Assembly (NCBI GenBank): GCA_910587095.1
Contig: CAJUMJ010000009.1
Location: 1-64,000 of the forward strand
Source: an uncultured Lachnospiraceae bacterium
GTDB lineage: Bacteria > Bacillota > Clostridia > Lachnospirales > Lachnospiraceae
Length of the DNA stretch: 64,000 nucleotides
Direction: 5' to 3'
The stretch's first letter is position 1. The number at the start of each line of letters is the position of its first letter. Under the pieces are notes generated by a model. It was given only the letters and a program-made list of their open reading frames with translations, was not told where the DNA came from and did no database searches. Below are positions 40,769 through 49,896 of the stretch, in pieces. The translations under genes were made by a program, and so were the position numbers.

Positions 40769-43168
40769 TTACTGCTCACGCAACTCCCCGGCATCCTTCA
40801 CCTCACAGCCGGGATAGAACATCGAGAGAATCTGTCCGTAGTCGGCCCCCTGCTCTCCCATCGCTTTCGCTCCGTTTTGGGACATGCCGACACCGTGTCC
40901 GTAGCCGCCCCCGGTCAACGTATATCCTACCACATTTTCCCCGTCTTTTCCAGTCTCAAGCGCGGTATCCAGCACAAAAAAGCCGCTTGGAAGAAGTGTT
41001 CCCGGAACCGTTTCACTCCCGTCCTGCTTCCTGACCGCACTTTTTCCATCACAGAGCACATAGCGGATATTGTATTCGGAAAGCACCTTGTACGCAGCTT
41101 TTTCCGTCTCAATATACAATTCCTGCGCGATTCCTCCTGCGCCTCTTTTTACAATTTCTATCTTCTTTATCTGCCCCGTCTTTCCGACCGGCTCCGACAC
41201 ATAATAATCCCCTTCCGCCTTTGTCAGAACAAAAGCAGGCGCCTTTTCATAGCGTTCCTTCAAGCGGGCGGACAGCTCCTTCCCGTCCAAATCCTCCACA
41301 CAATAATTCCAACGGTACCAAGGTTCCTCCTTCTCCAGATCCCCTTCTTGTACGTTGGTGATAAATTGTCGGAATGTCCCCTCATCGCGCAAGGACTCCG
41401 CGTCAAATCCATCATCCGTTTTCGCAGACTGCCGTTGTTCTCCTGTTCCCTCTGATTCTTCTGCACCCGGAACATCGTCCCCTCCTGTCTCAGCGTCCGA
41501 TTGCTCCGCTCCTTCCGCTCCCTCATCGTATGCACTGCTCACGCGCACGCCCCGCAGATAGGGTACCTCCTCGCCGTTTCCTCCCTGCCAGCTTACTACA
41601 TCCGTCCCTGTTCCGCAGGAAGTGGAATAATAATAATTTCCCGCCGCCTCCCCGTCATAGGTGAGAAGCACCCCGTCCGTCTCTTTGACCGCCGTGGTGG
41701 AGTCCGCATGTTCCTCAATATTATGATACACCTGATAGGCCGTGGTATCGTCCACATGGGCGCCAAGCTCCGGGATGCCCGCCCGCAGAATGTAACGGTA
41801 CGCATAGGTTCTGGCGCACACTGCCTGCGCCTTAAGCGCCTCCTGCGGATAAGATGCCGGCATCTCGCTTGGCACCACCGCATAGAGATATTCCTCCAAT
41901 GGCAGTTCATTGACTACCGCAATCCCCTGTTTTGTCCGAAGACACTCAACCGCTCCGTGGTAATCGTGATCCGCCCTTGTGCTTCCCTCCATCTCCACCG
42001 TAACCTTGTCCGTGAGATTTTCACTGCGATACGTTCTGCGCTCCCCGACGGTCATCTGATCCTTCCGCAGTCTGATCTTTTCGCCGTCCACGATAATGTC
42101 CACCGCATCATGGAAATTGCTGCCCGCCGCCGTATTTTTTAAAAGCACCCTGATCTGATCGGCCCCCGCCTCCTCCGAAACAAGACAGGCATATACCTTT
42201 CCCTTGTCGACGACGAAATCCGTATCCGCACAGCCCACCCGCAGTTGTGCCTGTTCCAATGTTTTCAGACTCCCGTACAGCTTATAGACCTCCATCTCCT
42301 CCGCGATCTGATAAATCCCGTAGTCCTCGATCTCCAGTTCCTGCGCAGAAGCGCGCAACAGCCTGCCGTGAATTTTTTCCCTGCGCTCTTTTGCCTCCAC
42401 AATCCGTCCGTCCCGGAAAGTCAAATCCGCCACCTGTTCCCGCCCCGGCGGATTTTTAAGTGCGTCCCCGGAAAGCGTTGCTTTGAATACGGTCTGATGA
42501 TAAAAACAATCCAGTGTGCCATCTATATCTTCCATCACCCACACACTTCCCATATAATGATCCTCCGGCAGCACCTCAACGATCGTAAGCAATGTATTTC
42601 CTTTCATATAAACCTTTAATTCCTGCAGTTCACTCCCCTCAAAAGCTGTCGAAATATACGGACACGCCCCCTGCATCGCACCGTTTTCCGTATAGGCTTC
42701 CGCCTTCTCCCGATCCGTTTTCAACACAAAAACCGTAGTCTCCCATATGGACGATTCCTTGTCAAGATAAGCCAGAAACATGCGGAAGGCACGATACCAA
42801 TCCTCTTTTAAAAACTCCTGTTCCGGCTCATATTTGTCACTGTAATCGGGAAGTCCCCATTCCTCTTTCCCGACCTGATGGCAAATCTCCCCGTATTGCC
42901 CATATGTAAGATACTCGTTGCGCCCCTTTGACTCGAGACTTTCTTTCTCCTGAAGATCACGTATCTGCTCCGTATCGTCAACTTCGGAAAAAGAAATGGA
43001 GATCCCCATAGCGTCCAGCAAGATCTCCACATCCTCCACCGTAATTTTCTCCCCCTCAATTTCAGAAAGCGGCTGCTTTTGCCGCCGTCCCAGACAGATA
43101 CAGACCAAAAACAGCAGTCCAAAAAAAATCAGCGCAAGCTTCGCGAGCTGTTTTGCGTTAACGTTCAT
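40769..43168 (-). CDS. SpoIID/LytB-domain cell wall protein
   Basis: 799 residues. A transmembrane anchor (LALIFFGLLFLVCICLG) leads into a large extracellular part. The SpoIID-like domain begins around residue 405 with VVNELPLEEYLYAVVPSEMP then SYPQEALKAQAVCARTYAYR. It is interrupted by an acidic low-complexity insert (GAEGAEQSDAETGGDDVPGA) and resumes near the C-terminus with TGGGYGHGVGMSQNGAKAMG. SpoIID proteins are lytic transglycosylases acting on denuded peptidoglycan in sporulation. This one has a long unique N-terminal region and may serve in vegetative growth or sporulation. Confidence 0.82.
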   Translation of the reverse strand: MNVNAKQLAKLALIFFGLLFLVCICLGRRQKQPLSEIEGEKITVEDVEILLDAMGISISFSEVDDTEQIRDLQEKESLESKGRNEYLTYGQYGEICHQVGKEEWGLPDYSDKYEPEQEFLKEDWYRAFRMFLAYLDKESSIWETTVFVLKTDREKAEAYTENGAMQGACPYISTAFEGSELQELKVYMKGNTLLTIVEVLPEDHYMGSVWVMEDIDGTLDCFYHQTVFKATLSGDALKNPPGREQVADLTFRDGRIVEAKERREKIHGRLLRASAQELEIEDYGIYQIAEEMEVYKLYGSLKTLEQAQLRVGCADTDFVVDKGKVYACLVSEEAGADQIRVLLKNTAAGSNFHDAVDIIVDGEKIRLRKDQMTVGERRTYRSENLTDKVTVEMEGSTRADHDYHGAVECLRTKQGIAVVNELPLEEYLYAVVPSEMPASYPQEALKAQAVCARTYAYRYILRAGIPELGAHVDDTTAYQVYHNIEEHADSTTAVKETDGVLLTYDGEAAGNYYYSTSCGTGTDVVSWQGGNGEEVPYLRGVRVSSAYDEGAEGAEQSDAETGGDDVPGAEESEGTGEQRQSAKTDDGFDAESLRDEGTFRQFITNVQEGDLEKEEPWYRWNYCVEDLDGKELSARLKERYEKAPAFVLTKAEGDYYVSEPVGKTGQIKKIEIVKRGAGGIAQELYIETEKAAYKVLSEYNIRYVLCDGKSAVRKQDGSETVPGTLLPSGFFVLDTALETGKDGENVVGYTLTGGGYGHGVGMSQNGAKAMGEQGADYGQILSMFYPGCEVKDAGELREQ

Positions 43169-43362
43169 ACGTATCCTCCACGTCAGAGCAGTTTACCGCG
43201 ATGACACGCGTCGGAAATATGGGGTTTTTGAAGGAATACTCCGTTTCCTGACTGCGATTAAGGCAAGCCCCGGCTCCGACTCAAACTGCCGTCTATCATT
43301 CTTTTAAAGCCCTCCTCTATATTTATGTAGGTGGAACGCAAAGTATGATCGTCGGAAATTTG

Positions 43363-44187
43363 TTACAATTTCTCCACTATATACCGAATCGCTTCTCCGA
43401 CACCGTTGTGATCGTTGTCAGCCGTAACAAAATCGCATAGTTCTTTGATATCCTCCCCCGCGTTTCCCATTGCGACGGAAAATCCCACTTCATTTAACAT
43501 CTCCCTATCGTTGTCAGCGTCTCCGATCCCTGCGATCTGCTTCATAGGCACGTTTAAGTATGCCGCAAGGCTTTCCAGCCCCGCCGCCTTTGTCACATGT
43601 TCAGCCGTCATTTCCAAACCCGATTCTTCCGCAAACGCGATGGTCAAAGGAAGTTTTCTCAGCTCTTCAAAACCCTCTTCCCGTTCCTTCGACGATCGAA
43701 AATAGACATTAATTTTTGCTATGGAATCATGAAGTTTTCCCTCCGCCTCCATATCCGCAACTTTCCTTGTCACTTTGTCAAAAAGCGCCTGATATACACT
43801 CATGCAAAAATCATTCATATGAGTTACATCACTGGCCGCGACGATCGATTCCTCCTCCGTCATAAAGTGCAACATCGCCTTATATTTTTTTGCCGTTTCT
43901 ATTATCTTTCCTATGTACTCCTGACCGATTTCCGAACGGCAAAGACATTTGTTTTCCATACAGTCGTACACGATGGCTCCACTGTAGCAAACCGCATACC
44001 TTACCATAGGCAACACCTCGAAATAACTCTGCATTTCCGAAAGCGCACGACCTGTACAGTACACAATCCAAACGCCTTTTTCCACGGCGGCCTGCATATC
44101 GCGAATCGTGTCTTCATGTATGGTCTTATCGGACTTTAGCAAGGTTCCGTCCATATCGACCGCAATGATTTTATATGTCCTGTTCAT
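43363..44187 (-). CDS. Cof-type HAD hydrolase
   Basis: 274 residues from ATG at 44185-44187 (MNRTYKIIAVDMDGTLLKSD; GGGAAGG upstream). HAD motif I VDMDGTLL, motif II in VWIVYCTGRALSE, motif III Lys in the C2 cap-flanking helix, and motif IV IAGIGDADNDREMLNEVGFS. The cap subtype IIB insertion covers roughly residues 85-195. Members dephosphorylate sugar phosphates or cofactors; the substrate cannot be told. Downstream (minus) is a short remnant ORF and then the FMN-lipoprotein gene belongs to another unit upstream. Confidence 0.85.
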   Translation of the reverse strand: MNRTYKIIAVDMDGTLLKSDKTIHEDTIRDMQAAVEKGVWIVYCTGRALSEMQSYFEVLPMVRYAVCYSGAIVYDCMENKCLCRSEIGQEYIGKIIETAKKYKAMLHFMTEEESIVAASDVTHMNDFCMSVYQALFDKVTRKVADMEAEGKLHDSIAKINVYFRSSKEREEGFEELRKLPLTIAFAEESGLEMTAEHVTKAAGLESLAAYLNVPMKQIAGIGDADNDREMLNEVGFSVAMGNAGEDIKELCDFVTADNDHNGVGEAIRYIVEKL

Positions 44188-44260
44188 CTTACAATCCTTC
44201 CCTTTCATCGGCCGCCGGCGGATATTCATTTCATAGAAGCCTGTAAGGCGGCCATCCTCC

Positions 44261-44458
44261 TCAATCCTGGAAAATCTTCACCGCATCTTCGTCTGAAAGA
44301 CCGCCTTCGCCGTCATCCTGATAAATTTTGATCTGCAGCATACCGCCGCCGCGATTGGCAGTATCCTCCGATTTGATCCAGTGAAAATACATGGGCGCCA
44401 TCTCTGCTACATCATTGATGTGATTTGGACACCTGAATAAATCCTTATCAATTGAATA
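44261..44458 (-). pseudogene. Possible gene remnant
   Basis: A 65-codon open stretch ending at a TGA, reading LFRCPNHINDVAEMAPMYFH then SEDTANRGGGMLQIKIYQDD and SDEDAVKIFQD. It has ordinary amino acid composition but no start codon with a ribosome binding site; only internal ATGs are available. It may be the 3' end of a lost gene between the phosphatase and the FMN-binding lipoprotein. I do not recognise the family. Confidence 0.3.
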
Positions 44459-44514
44459 TTATTGATTTTCAGTCAACTGTGAAAGGGACTCTCGCATACG
44501 GCAGCCCCTTTCGT

Positions 44515-44973
44515 TTACTCTGCCGTATCCACAATTGCAATACTGGAATCGCCCTGCTTTGCCTGTTCTATTACCGCTGCCGCCAGCTTCTGAAAGGATC
44601 CGTAAGAGGAAGTCGCCCCGGTCAGCGCATCAATCTCACCATCTCCCTGCCTGCCTAAAAGCTGACCGGCATAGAAACGGGTATACTCATTCGGATAAGT
44701 TCCAGAGCTATGCAGCATTGCCTGCATATAGGTATTATCCCAGCTTTTGACAAAGCCGCTGGCATTTTCCGCATTATATTCCACCGAGACAATATTTCCA
44801 CCCTTGACCATAATCGTAATATATTCTTTCCAGCCGTGGCTGAACTCTGAAGCCTGAGCAGTATAATAACCATCCCGAAGACCTGTCTGCTCACCGCAAC
44901 CTGTAAGCAGCATAACTGAGAAAATCAACGCTATGCCAAACATCCATTTCATCATTTCTCTTATCTTCTTCAA
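44515..44973 (-). CDS. FMN-binding domain lipoprotein
   Basis: 152 residues. A lipoprotein signal (FGIALIFSVMLLTGCGEQ, lipobox LLTGC) is followed by one FMN-binding domain: LRDGYYTAQASEFSHGWKEY, NAENASGFVKSWDNTY, and the flavinylation-type motif GEIDALTGATSSYGSF where the Thr in TGAT would receive FMN from an ApbE transferase. It should act as an extracytoplasmic electron carrier. The ATG begins 2 nt after the stop of the chemoreceptor gene, so the two are very probably co-translated. Confidence 0.82.
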   Translation of the reverse strand: MKKIREMMKWMFGIALIFSVMLLTGCGEQTGLRDGYYTAQASEFSHGWKEYITIMVKGGNIVSVEYNAENASGFVKSWDNTYMQAMLHSSGTYPNEYTRFYAGQLLGRQGDGEIDALTGATSSYGSFQKLAAAVIEQAKQGDSSIAIVDTAE

Positions 44974-44975
44974 CG

Positions 44976-47000
44976 TTATTCCTCCTTCAAAGCAAATTTC
45001 ATTACCTGCACCTGAAGCTCTTCGGCTTCCTTTGCCAAAAGCTCGCTGGACTGGCTTGTTCCAACGGCATTTTGCAGATTCCTGTCGGCGATGGATGAAA
45101 TTGTCGCAATCCTCTCTTCCATGCTAACCAGCGCATTCTCCTGCCCCTGCACTGCCACTACCAACTGGTCTGATATTTCACTGATTTCAGTGGAAACACC
45201 ATAAATGGCCTGCAGAGATTCCGCCGTACTGGCGTTCAGTTCCACGCCTTCCTGGATAACAGCCTTGGTATTTGTTACGATATCCACCGCACTTTGAGCT
45301 GCCTTGGCGCTTTTACCTGCCAGGTCCTTCACCTCCTCGGCCACAATGGCAAACCCGCGGCCCGCGCTTCCGGCCCGCGCCGCCTCCACAGCTGCGTTCA
45401 GCGCCAGAATATTGGTCTGAAACGCAATATTATCAATAGCTTTGGCAATACTTGTAATTTCCTGGGCGTTGGAGCTGATATTGCTCATTGCATTAGAAAG
45501 GGCGTCCATCTGCGTATTCGCTTCCTGCACCTTTCTGGTGATTTCACCGGTCAGAGTATGCGTCTGGTCACTGCTCTTAATTACGCCGGCAAGCTGTTCC
45601 TTGACATGGGTCACTTCATCAACCAGTACCTCGGTCGCCTGATTTTGTTCTAAAGATGCCTGATGAAGCTGCCCTGACTGTCCGCTCAGTTCTTCTGCCA
45701 TTTGGGCAAGGCGGGCCGCAGCCGCCCGAAATCCCGATATCGTCTTATTCATGGACTCGAGAATCGTGCCGAGACTGTTACGAATCAGCGTGAAATCACC
45801 TTTATACTGAACCTGAGGCTCAATCTGCAGGTTGCCGTCCGCAACGCTGCTTAATACCTGATGGATATCTGATATGTACCGGTTAACACTTTCTACCGTA
45901 TCTGCCAATGTTCTGGTCATAATCTCAAGCTCATCCCCTGACCTGATATGCGCCACCTCTGTATGCAAATCACCGTCGGAAAGGCCAATCATCCGATTTG
46001 TCACATTCTTCACCGGTTTAGATATTGAACGGGCCATCCGCAGAATCACCAGAATAGATATAAAGAGCACCACCAGCGTACATATTCCTGCAACTATCAT
46101 CGCCCCGTTTATCAGATTATTGTAATCAGACTTTGGCACCTGGATAACCAAAGCCCACTGTGTGCCATGAACGGGTGAAAAAGCCACCAGCATCTGCTGT
46201 CCGTCAATGTCAAATTCTGTTGAACCGATCTCCCCTGTCGTCACACTTTTAATCGCTTCCTCATTTCCACCGCTAAGCTGCAGCAGCGTACTTTTGGCTT
46301 GAACCTTTGACTGATCCGGATGGCCTGTGACAATTCCTTCACGGTTAACCATATAAGCCATACCGTTTTTTCCTATGTTTATACTGCTTAGCACATCATT
46401 CAGCATATCGTATTTATAGACACCTACCAAATAAAAAGCGGTTTCGCCGTTTTCCTTTACCGGCATCCCCATAGTGATGCCCAAATTATCCTGAAAAATG
46501 GTACTGTTATAAGTCGTCAGATTATCTGTTTCCTTAAGCATGGCAAAAAAGCCATCATCCAGACTTTCCGGAGCCCCGTCTATTCCCTGGACCAGTCTGC
46601 CGCTTAAGTCATAGAGAGCAATCGTATAAAATTCGTAAATCTCGGCTGCTTCTGTCAAAACAGCCTCCCATCCGTCCGCTGCCGTCTTTCCATCATGCCC
46701 GGATTCCGTTACGTTTCCTCCTATATCAACTATGTTCATTCTCGAATCGCCGGCAAGCATCATCATGCGCTCTGCCAGCATGCGAATATTCGCCTCCACT
46801 GTCTTAGCTGACTGTCTGGCCATTGGCTGCAGGCTGTCCAGTAAAATACTGTTTGCCAGCGATTGCATGGAAAGCACCATAATCACACAACAAACTGTCA
46901 CCAAAATCAAAATATTGAGTGTGGTGTTCCTCAAAATCCTTCCGTTAAGACTCTTCCTCGTTTTTCGACTAATGCGGGCGTCTGACTGTTTCCTTCCCAT
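44976..47000 (-). CDS. Methyl-accepting chemotaxis protein (dCache-type sensor)
   Basis: About 674 residues from ATG at 46998-47000 (MGRKQSDARISRKTRKS; AAAGGAG upstream). N-terminal transmembrane helix (LNILILVTVCCVIMVLS), large extracellular dCache-like region with the GITMGMPVKENGETAFYLVG and INIGKNGMAYMVNREGIVTG signatures, second helix (GAMIVAGICTLVVLFISIL), HAMP (RSISKPVKNVTNRMIGLSDG) and a signalling hairpin with tip IDNIAFQTNILALNAAVEA then EEVKDLAGKSAKAAQ. Directly followed by the FMN lipoprotein, suggesting a redox-related input. Confidence 0.9.
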   Translation of the reverse strand: MGRKQSDARISRKTRKSLNGRILRNTTLNILILVTVCCVIMVLSMQSLANSILLDSLQPMARQSAKTVEANIRMLAERMMMLAGDSRMNIVDIGGNVTESGHDGKTAADGWEAVLTEAAEIYEFYTIALYDLSGRLVQGIDGAPESLDDGFFAMLKETDNLTTYNSTIFQDNLGITMGMPVKENGETAFYLVGVYKYDMLNDVLSSINIGKNGMAYMVNREGIVTGHPDQSKVQAKSTLLQLSGGNEEAIKSVTTGEIGSTEFDIDGQQMLVAFSPVHGTQWALVIQVPKSDYNNLINGAMIVAGICTLVVLFISILVILRMARSISKPVKNVTNRMIGLSDGDLHTEVAHIRSGDELEIMTRTLADTVESVNRYISDIHQVLSSVADGNLQIEPQVQYKGDFTLIRNSLGTILESMNKTISGFRAAAARLAQMAEELSGQSGQLHQASLEQNQATEVLVDEVTHVKEQLAGVIKSSDQTHTLTGEITRKVQEANTQMDALSNAMSNISSNAQEITSIAKAIDNIAFQTNILALNAAVEAARAGSAGRGFAIVAEEVKDLAGKSAKAAQSAVDIVTNTKAVIQEGVELNASTAESLQAIYGVSTEISEISDQLVVAVQGQENALVSMEERIATISSIADRNLQNAVGTSQSSELLAKEAEELQVQVMKFALKEE

Positions 47001-47303
47001 TTTCACATTACTCCTTTTCCTTAACATTTACCCTGAACATAATAAAAGGCCCACTTCCCATTCGGCAATCCCTTAAAAAGGGTCTACCTGCTATGGATAA
47101 CAGACTTTTCTGCATTATCATAACACGAACCTTCAAGAAAGAAAAGCCCTCCTGTCCATTGAAATCAATTCGAAATCAATTACCTAAATTGCAAAAATAA
47201 ATTCTGCCCTTTGTTCAATAGAAGTTACCTATGCACAAGTCGAATTTAATCCTGCACATACTTTTTGATATCTATGTCCCTGACAGCAGTGGAAGGAGAC
47301 ATC
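47001..47303. other. Intergenic region upstream of the chemoreceptor
   Basis: AT-rich stretch with no gene of its own. A TATGAT -10-like element occurs on the minus strand near 47,120 but no good -35. No sigma-28 type promoter seen. It contains a direct repeat of GAAATCAATT near 47,160-47,180. Confidence 0.4.
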
Positions 47304-47495
47304 ATGAGTAAATATGTTCCGAGTAACCATAAGCATCTTACTGCTGCAGACAGACTTTATATCGAACGTCATCTGAATGCCGGTTCCTCATTTAAAGACA
47401 TTACCCGTTATCTCTGCAAGAATCCCAGTACCAGTTCAAAAGAGATCCGTTCACACCATTTGTCTGACTTCTATCCCGGCATGAGCTCTTCCTGA
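47304..47495 (+). pseudogene. IS30-family transposase fragment (N-terminal)
   Basis: 63 codons from ATG with AAGGAG upstream: MSKYVPSNHKHLTAADRLYI then ERHLNAGSSFKDITRYLCKN and PSTSSKEIRSHHLS. This is the N-terminal helix-turn-helix (HTH_38-like) of IS30-type transposases, which should continue for some 300 residues with a DDE domain. The frame ends after 63 codons and nothing downstream resembles the catalytic part, so it is a remnant of an inserted element. Confidence 0.72.
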
Positions 47496-47816
47496 ATGCC
47501 AAAAACTTGTAGTAAAAATTCAGATTCAAAGTTTCCGGCATTTTGAAAGCTTTCTGTCAAAAAAAACCGGTGATTTATGTCACCAGGTCAGAGTTATCTA
47601 TAAACAAAAAAGCCGCGCAGTAGCTGAACATCCGTCAGTCACTGTGCGGCCGATATAAATTAAAATCGGTAATATCGGGTTGCTGCCCGTTTGTCCACCT
47701 CCCAATCTGCCCCCACCAAAGGGCGTATTAACGGAAAAAGAACGGTGGCAAATACGATAATCCTCTCTGATTAAAATTGCTCATGAATTTCTTCATTTTC
47801 AGACAGCGTTCATTTT
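47496..47816. other. Intergenic region, IS remnant and terminator
   Basis: Contains no intact gene. It holds the decayed sequence after the transposase fragment, the terminator at 47605-47650, and about 160 nt of unassigned sequence before the 3' end of the MmcQ/DUF3795-like gene. Confidence 0.45.
47605..47650 (-). terminator. Intrinsic terminator
   Basis: Minus strand: GCCGCACAGT ... ACTGCGCGGC stem with a long loop, followed by TTTTTT. Serves the MmcQ/DUF3795-like gene upstream on that strand. Confidence 0.7.
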
Positions 47817-48449
47817 CTATTTTCCCGGTGAGAGATTTTCCACGCGCTGCGAAATGCTCGCCTCGAAAGCTTCCTCCGTCATGGACGGATCTTTCGTTGC
47901 CCTCCAGATATCACAGGGCAGCTTTTCGCACCCGGCACAGTTCGCATACTTGTTCTGATTCACCGCACAGCGGTAGATCGGACAGGCCGTATTCTTTGGC
48001 GCATGAAAAACCTTACCGTTTGACTCGTTGCATCCTGTACACATATTACCATAACAGCCGCATTTCGTACAATCCGATCCGCAGACGGTCAGCCCTAAAA
48101 TCTCTCTTTGCTTCTTTCCGCTGAAGGAGGAAAGTACAAGCCGGTATGCCTCGTCAAGCATATGTTTCATCAAATCGTCCGTCACTTCCCCGTCAGGCTT
48201 TACAGAATTCCAGTGCTGCTTATTCATATAGTAACCGGGCACAATATCCGGATATTGTTGCCGTAAATAATCGCCCTCTACCGGATCCAGTTTCATGGTT
48301 ATGTAATAAGGTTTATTGTCCGGATCCAGACAGACAGCCGCGAACATTTTTCCGTCAATCAGATATCTCTCCCAATTCCACTCAGCCTGTACATCCTTCG
48401 TCACACCGCGTTTCCCTTTCAGATACTCGTCAATCCATGGATATTTCAT
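47817..48449 (-). CDS. MmcQ/YjbR-like protein with DUF3795-type cysteine domain
   Basis: 210 residues from ATG at 48447-48449 (MKYPWIDEYLKGKRGVTKDV; GAGGAGGGG upstream). The first about 120 residues are MmcQ/YjbR-like (AAVCLDPDNKPYYITMKLDP; GYYMNKQHWNSVKPDGEVTD), a fold with DNA-binding CyaY-like topology. The second half has many cysteines (CGSDCTKCGCYGNMCTGCN; CPIYRCAVNQNKYANCAGCE) typical of DUF3795 proteins, probably zinc-binding. The fusion is seen in clostridia; molecular role unknown. Confidence 0.78.
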   Translation of the reverse strand: MKYPWIDEYLKGKRGVTKDVQAEWNWERYLIDGKMFAAVCLDPDNKPYYITMKLDPVEGDYLRQQYPDIVPGYYMNKQHWNSVKPDGEVTDDLMKHMLDEAYRLVLSSFSGKKQREILGLTVCGSDCTKCGCYGNMCTGCNESNGKVFHAPKNTACPIYRCAVNQNKYANCAGCEKLPCDIWRATKDPSMTEEAFEASISQRVENLSPGK

Positions 48450-48578
48450 ATAGCCCCTCCTCGTCTTTTTAGACAAATATATCACAGAAAACACGACAAC
48501 AGTATGTCATAATAAAAATCGACGATGACTACCCACGTTTAAAATTTCCCTGTACTTCTGTCCGACGCCGGCGTTAAA

Positions 48579-49565
48579 CTATAGCATAGAAGCCCGCAGC
48601 TCCTCGGCGCTCTTTGCGCTCAGATAAGCCGGCGGAATGTCAAACACCGTCTTCGCCCCTGCCATTCCCTCTTTGCTCAGACGGTAAGCCGCCCTCGCGT
48701 ATGCGACAATCACGCAGGCAGTAAATTCCGGGTTGGAATCCAGCTTCAATCGATACTCCATTAAATGGCTGTTCTCCCCCTCCCAGCCTGTCTTGCCGCT
48801 TCGAATCACAAAGCCCCCGTGCGGGATGCCGCTATGCTCCCTTTGCAGTTCCTCCTCACTTATAAAATGTACGGTAGTGTCATAGTCCGCAAAGTAATTG
48901 GGCATGGTCTTGATCTCACGCTCAACCCTCTCGGCGTCCGCCCCCTCCTTAAGAACTACAAAACACTCTCTGGTATGTTTCTCCCTGGTGGAAAGTTCGG
49001 GATTTTTCCCTTCCCTCACAGCCTCCAAAGCCGCCTCCACCGGAACGGTGTACTGCCTGGCATTCTCCACGCCCTCTATTCTCCTGATCGCGTCGGAGTG
49101 CCCTTGGCTGACCCCTTTTCCCCAAAATGTATAATCTTTACCATCCGGCAAAATGGCTGAGGCGTACATCCTGTTTAAAGAAAACATCCCTGGATCCCAG
49201 CCCACGGAAATAATACCGATTTTTCCCGCCTCCTTCGCCGCTGCGTCAACGTTCGCAAAATGCTCCGGGATTCTTGCATGGGTGTCAAAACTGTCCACAA
49301 TATTAAAAAGTCTGGCAAACGCTGGCGACTGTTCCGGCAAATCCGTTGCGCTGCCGCCGCAGAGAATCATCACGTCAATTTTGTCCTTCCAGTCATCTGC
49401 CTCAGACACATGACATACCGCCGCCGTCCCAGCGAGTACTGACAGCTTTTCCGGTTCTCTTCTTGTAAACACCGCCACAAGCTCCATATCGGGATTTTTT
49501 TTCACGGCACACTCCACGCCGCGTCCCAAATTTCCATAACCTAAAATTCCAATTTTTATACTCAT
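48579..49565 (-). CDS. ddh: meso-diaminopimelate dehydrogenase
   Basis: 328 residues from ATG at 49563-49565 (MSIKIGILGYGNLGRGVECA; CGGAGG upstream). The longer frame runs through the 6S RNA and is wrong. NADP Rossmann motif GYGNLGRG at 9-16, substrate region VDSFDTHARIPEHFANVD, ISVGWDPGMFSLNRMYAS, and GFVIRSGKTGWEGENSH near the C-terminus. It makes meso-DAP from tetrahydrodipicolinate in one NADPH-dependent step, supplying lysine and peptidoglycan. Length is normal. Confidence 0.92.
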   Translation of the reverse strand: MSIKIGILGYGNLGRGVECAVKKNPDMELVAVFTRREPEKLSVLAGTAAVCHVSEADDWKDKIDVMILCGGSATDLPEQSPAFARLFNIVDSFDTHARIPEHFANVDAAAKEAGKIGIISVGWDPGMFSLNRMYASAILPDGKDYTFWGKGVSQGHSDAIRRIEGVENARQYTVPVEAALEAVREGKNPELSTREKHTRECFVVLKEGADAERVEREIKTMPNYFADYDTTVHFISEEELQREHSGIPHGGFVIRSGKTGWEGENSHLMEYRLKLDSNPEFTACVIVAYARAAYRLSKEGMAGAKTVFDIPPAYLSAKSAEELRASML

Positions 49566-49590
49566 ATTTTCCTCCGTTTTTCCACACCTG

Positions 49591-49620
49591 CAAAAGCAGC
49601 CGTACAAGACGACTGCTTTT
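49591..49620 (-). terminator. Terminator of the 6S RNA unit
   Basis: Minus strand: AAAAGCAGTCGT-CTTGT-ACGGCTGCTTTT, a 12-bp stem with one G-U pair, ending TTTT. Located before the ddh start. Confidence 0.75.
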
Positions 49621-49820
49621 CCATCTTTCGTATATCCCCAAAATGCCGGGTCTTGTATTTTGACTCCTAGCAATGCTAGGTGGGTAACCGCAACCATACT
49701 TCTGTCTTCCACTGCTGGGTGCCCAAAGGCTGGAGGCCTGACATCTATATGACAATGTAGGAATCCCGTTTAAAGTATCTGTAGGTTCAAAATAACAAGA
49801 CTTGTCGCACATTTCAGGTT
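49592..49820 (-). ncRNA. ssrS: Probable 6S RNA
   Basis: Minus-strand non-coding unit with its own promoter and terminator. A long closing stem forms between GTCTTGTTATTTTGA (49787-49801) and TCAAAATACAAGAC (49650-49663), enclosing ACGGGATTCCTACATTG, GTCAGGCCTCCAGCCTTTGG and GAAGACAGAAGTATGGTTGC then GGTTACCCACCT segments that I recall from clostridial 6S RNAs. The large central bubble would mimic an open promoter and bind sigma-A RNA polymerase. The core is about 49,640-49,815; a separate terminator hairpin follows. The ATG-less frame across it (to 49712) is not coding. Confidence 0.75.
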
Positions 49821-49826
49821 ACACCT

Positions 49827-49855
49827 ATTATATCCGAATCGACCGCAGAATACAA
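49827..49855 (-). promoter_or_regulatory. Promoter of the 6S RNA
   Basis: Minus strand: -35 TTGTAT (49850-49855), 17-bp spacer, -10 TATAAT (49827-49832). Predicted start near 49819. Confidence 0.78.
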
Positions 49856-49896
49856 CAGAATTTTTTACCACATTCTATATTTATTGGTGTTAATTT

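Noticed and set aside
49566..49812. Extended N-terminus of ddh and a frame through the 6S RNA
   Set aside because: The region folds as RNA with its own promoter and terminator; ddh has a good start at 49565.
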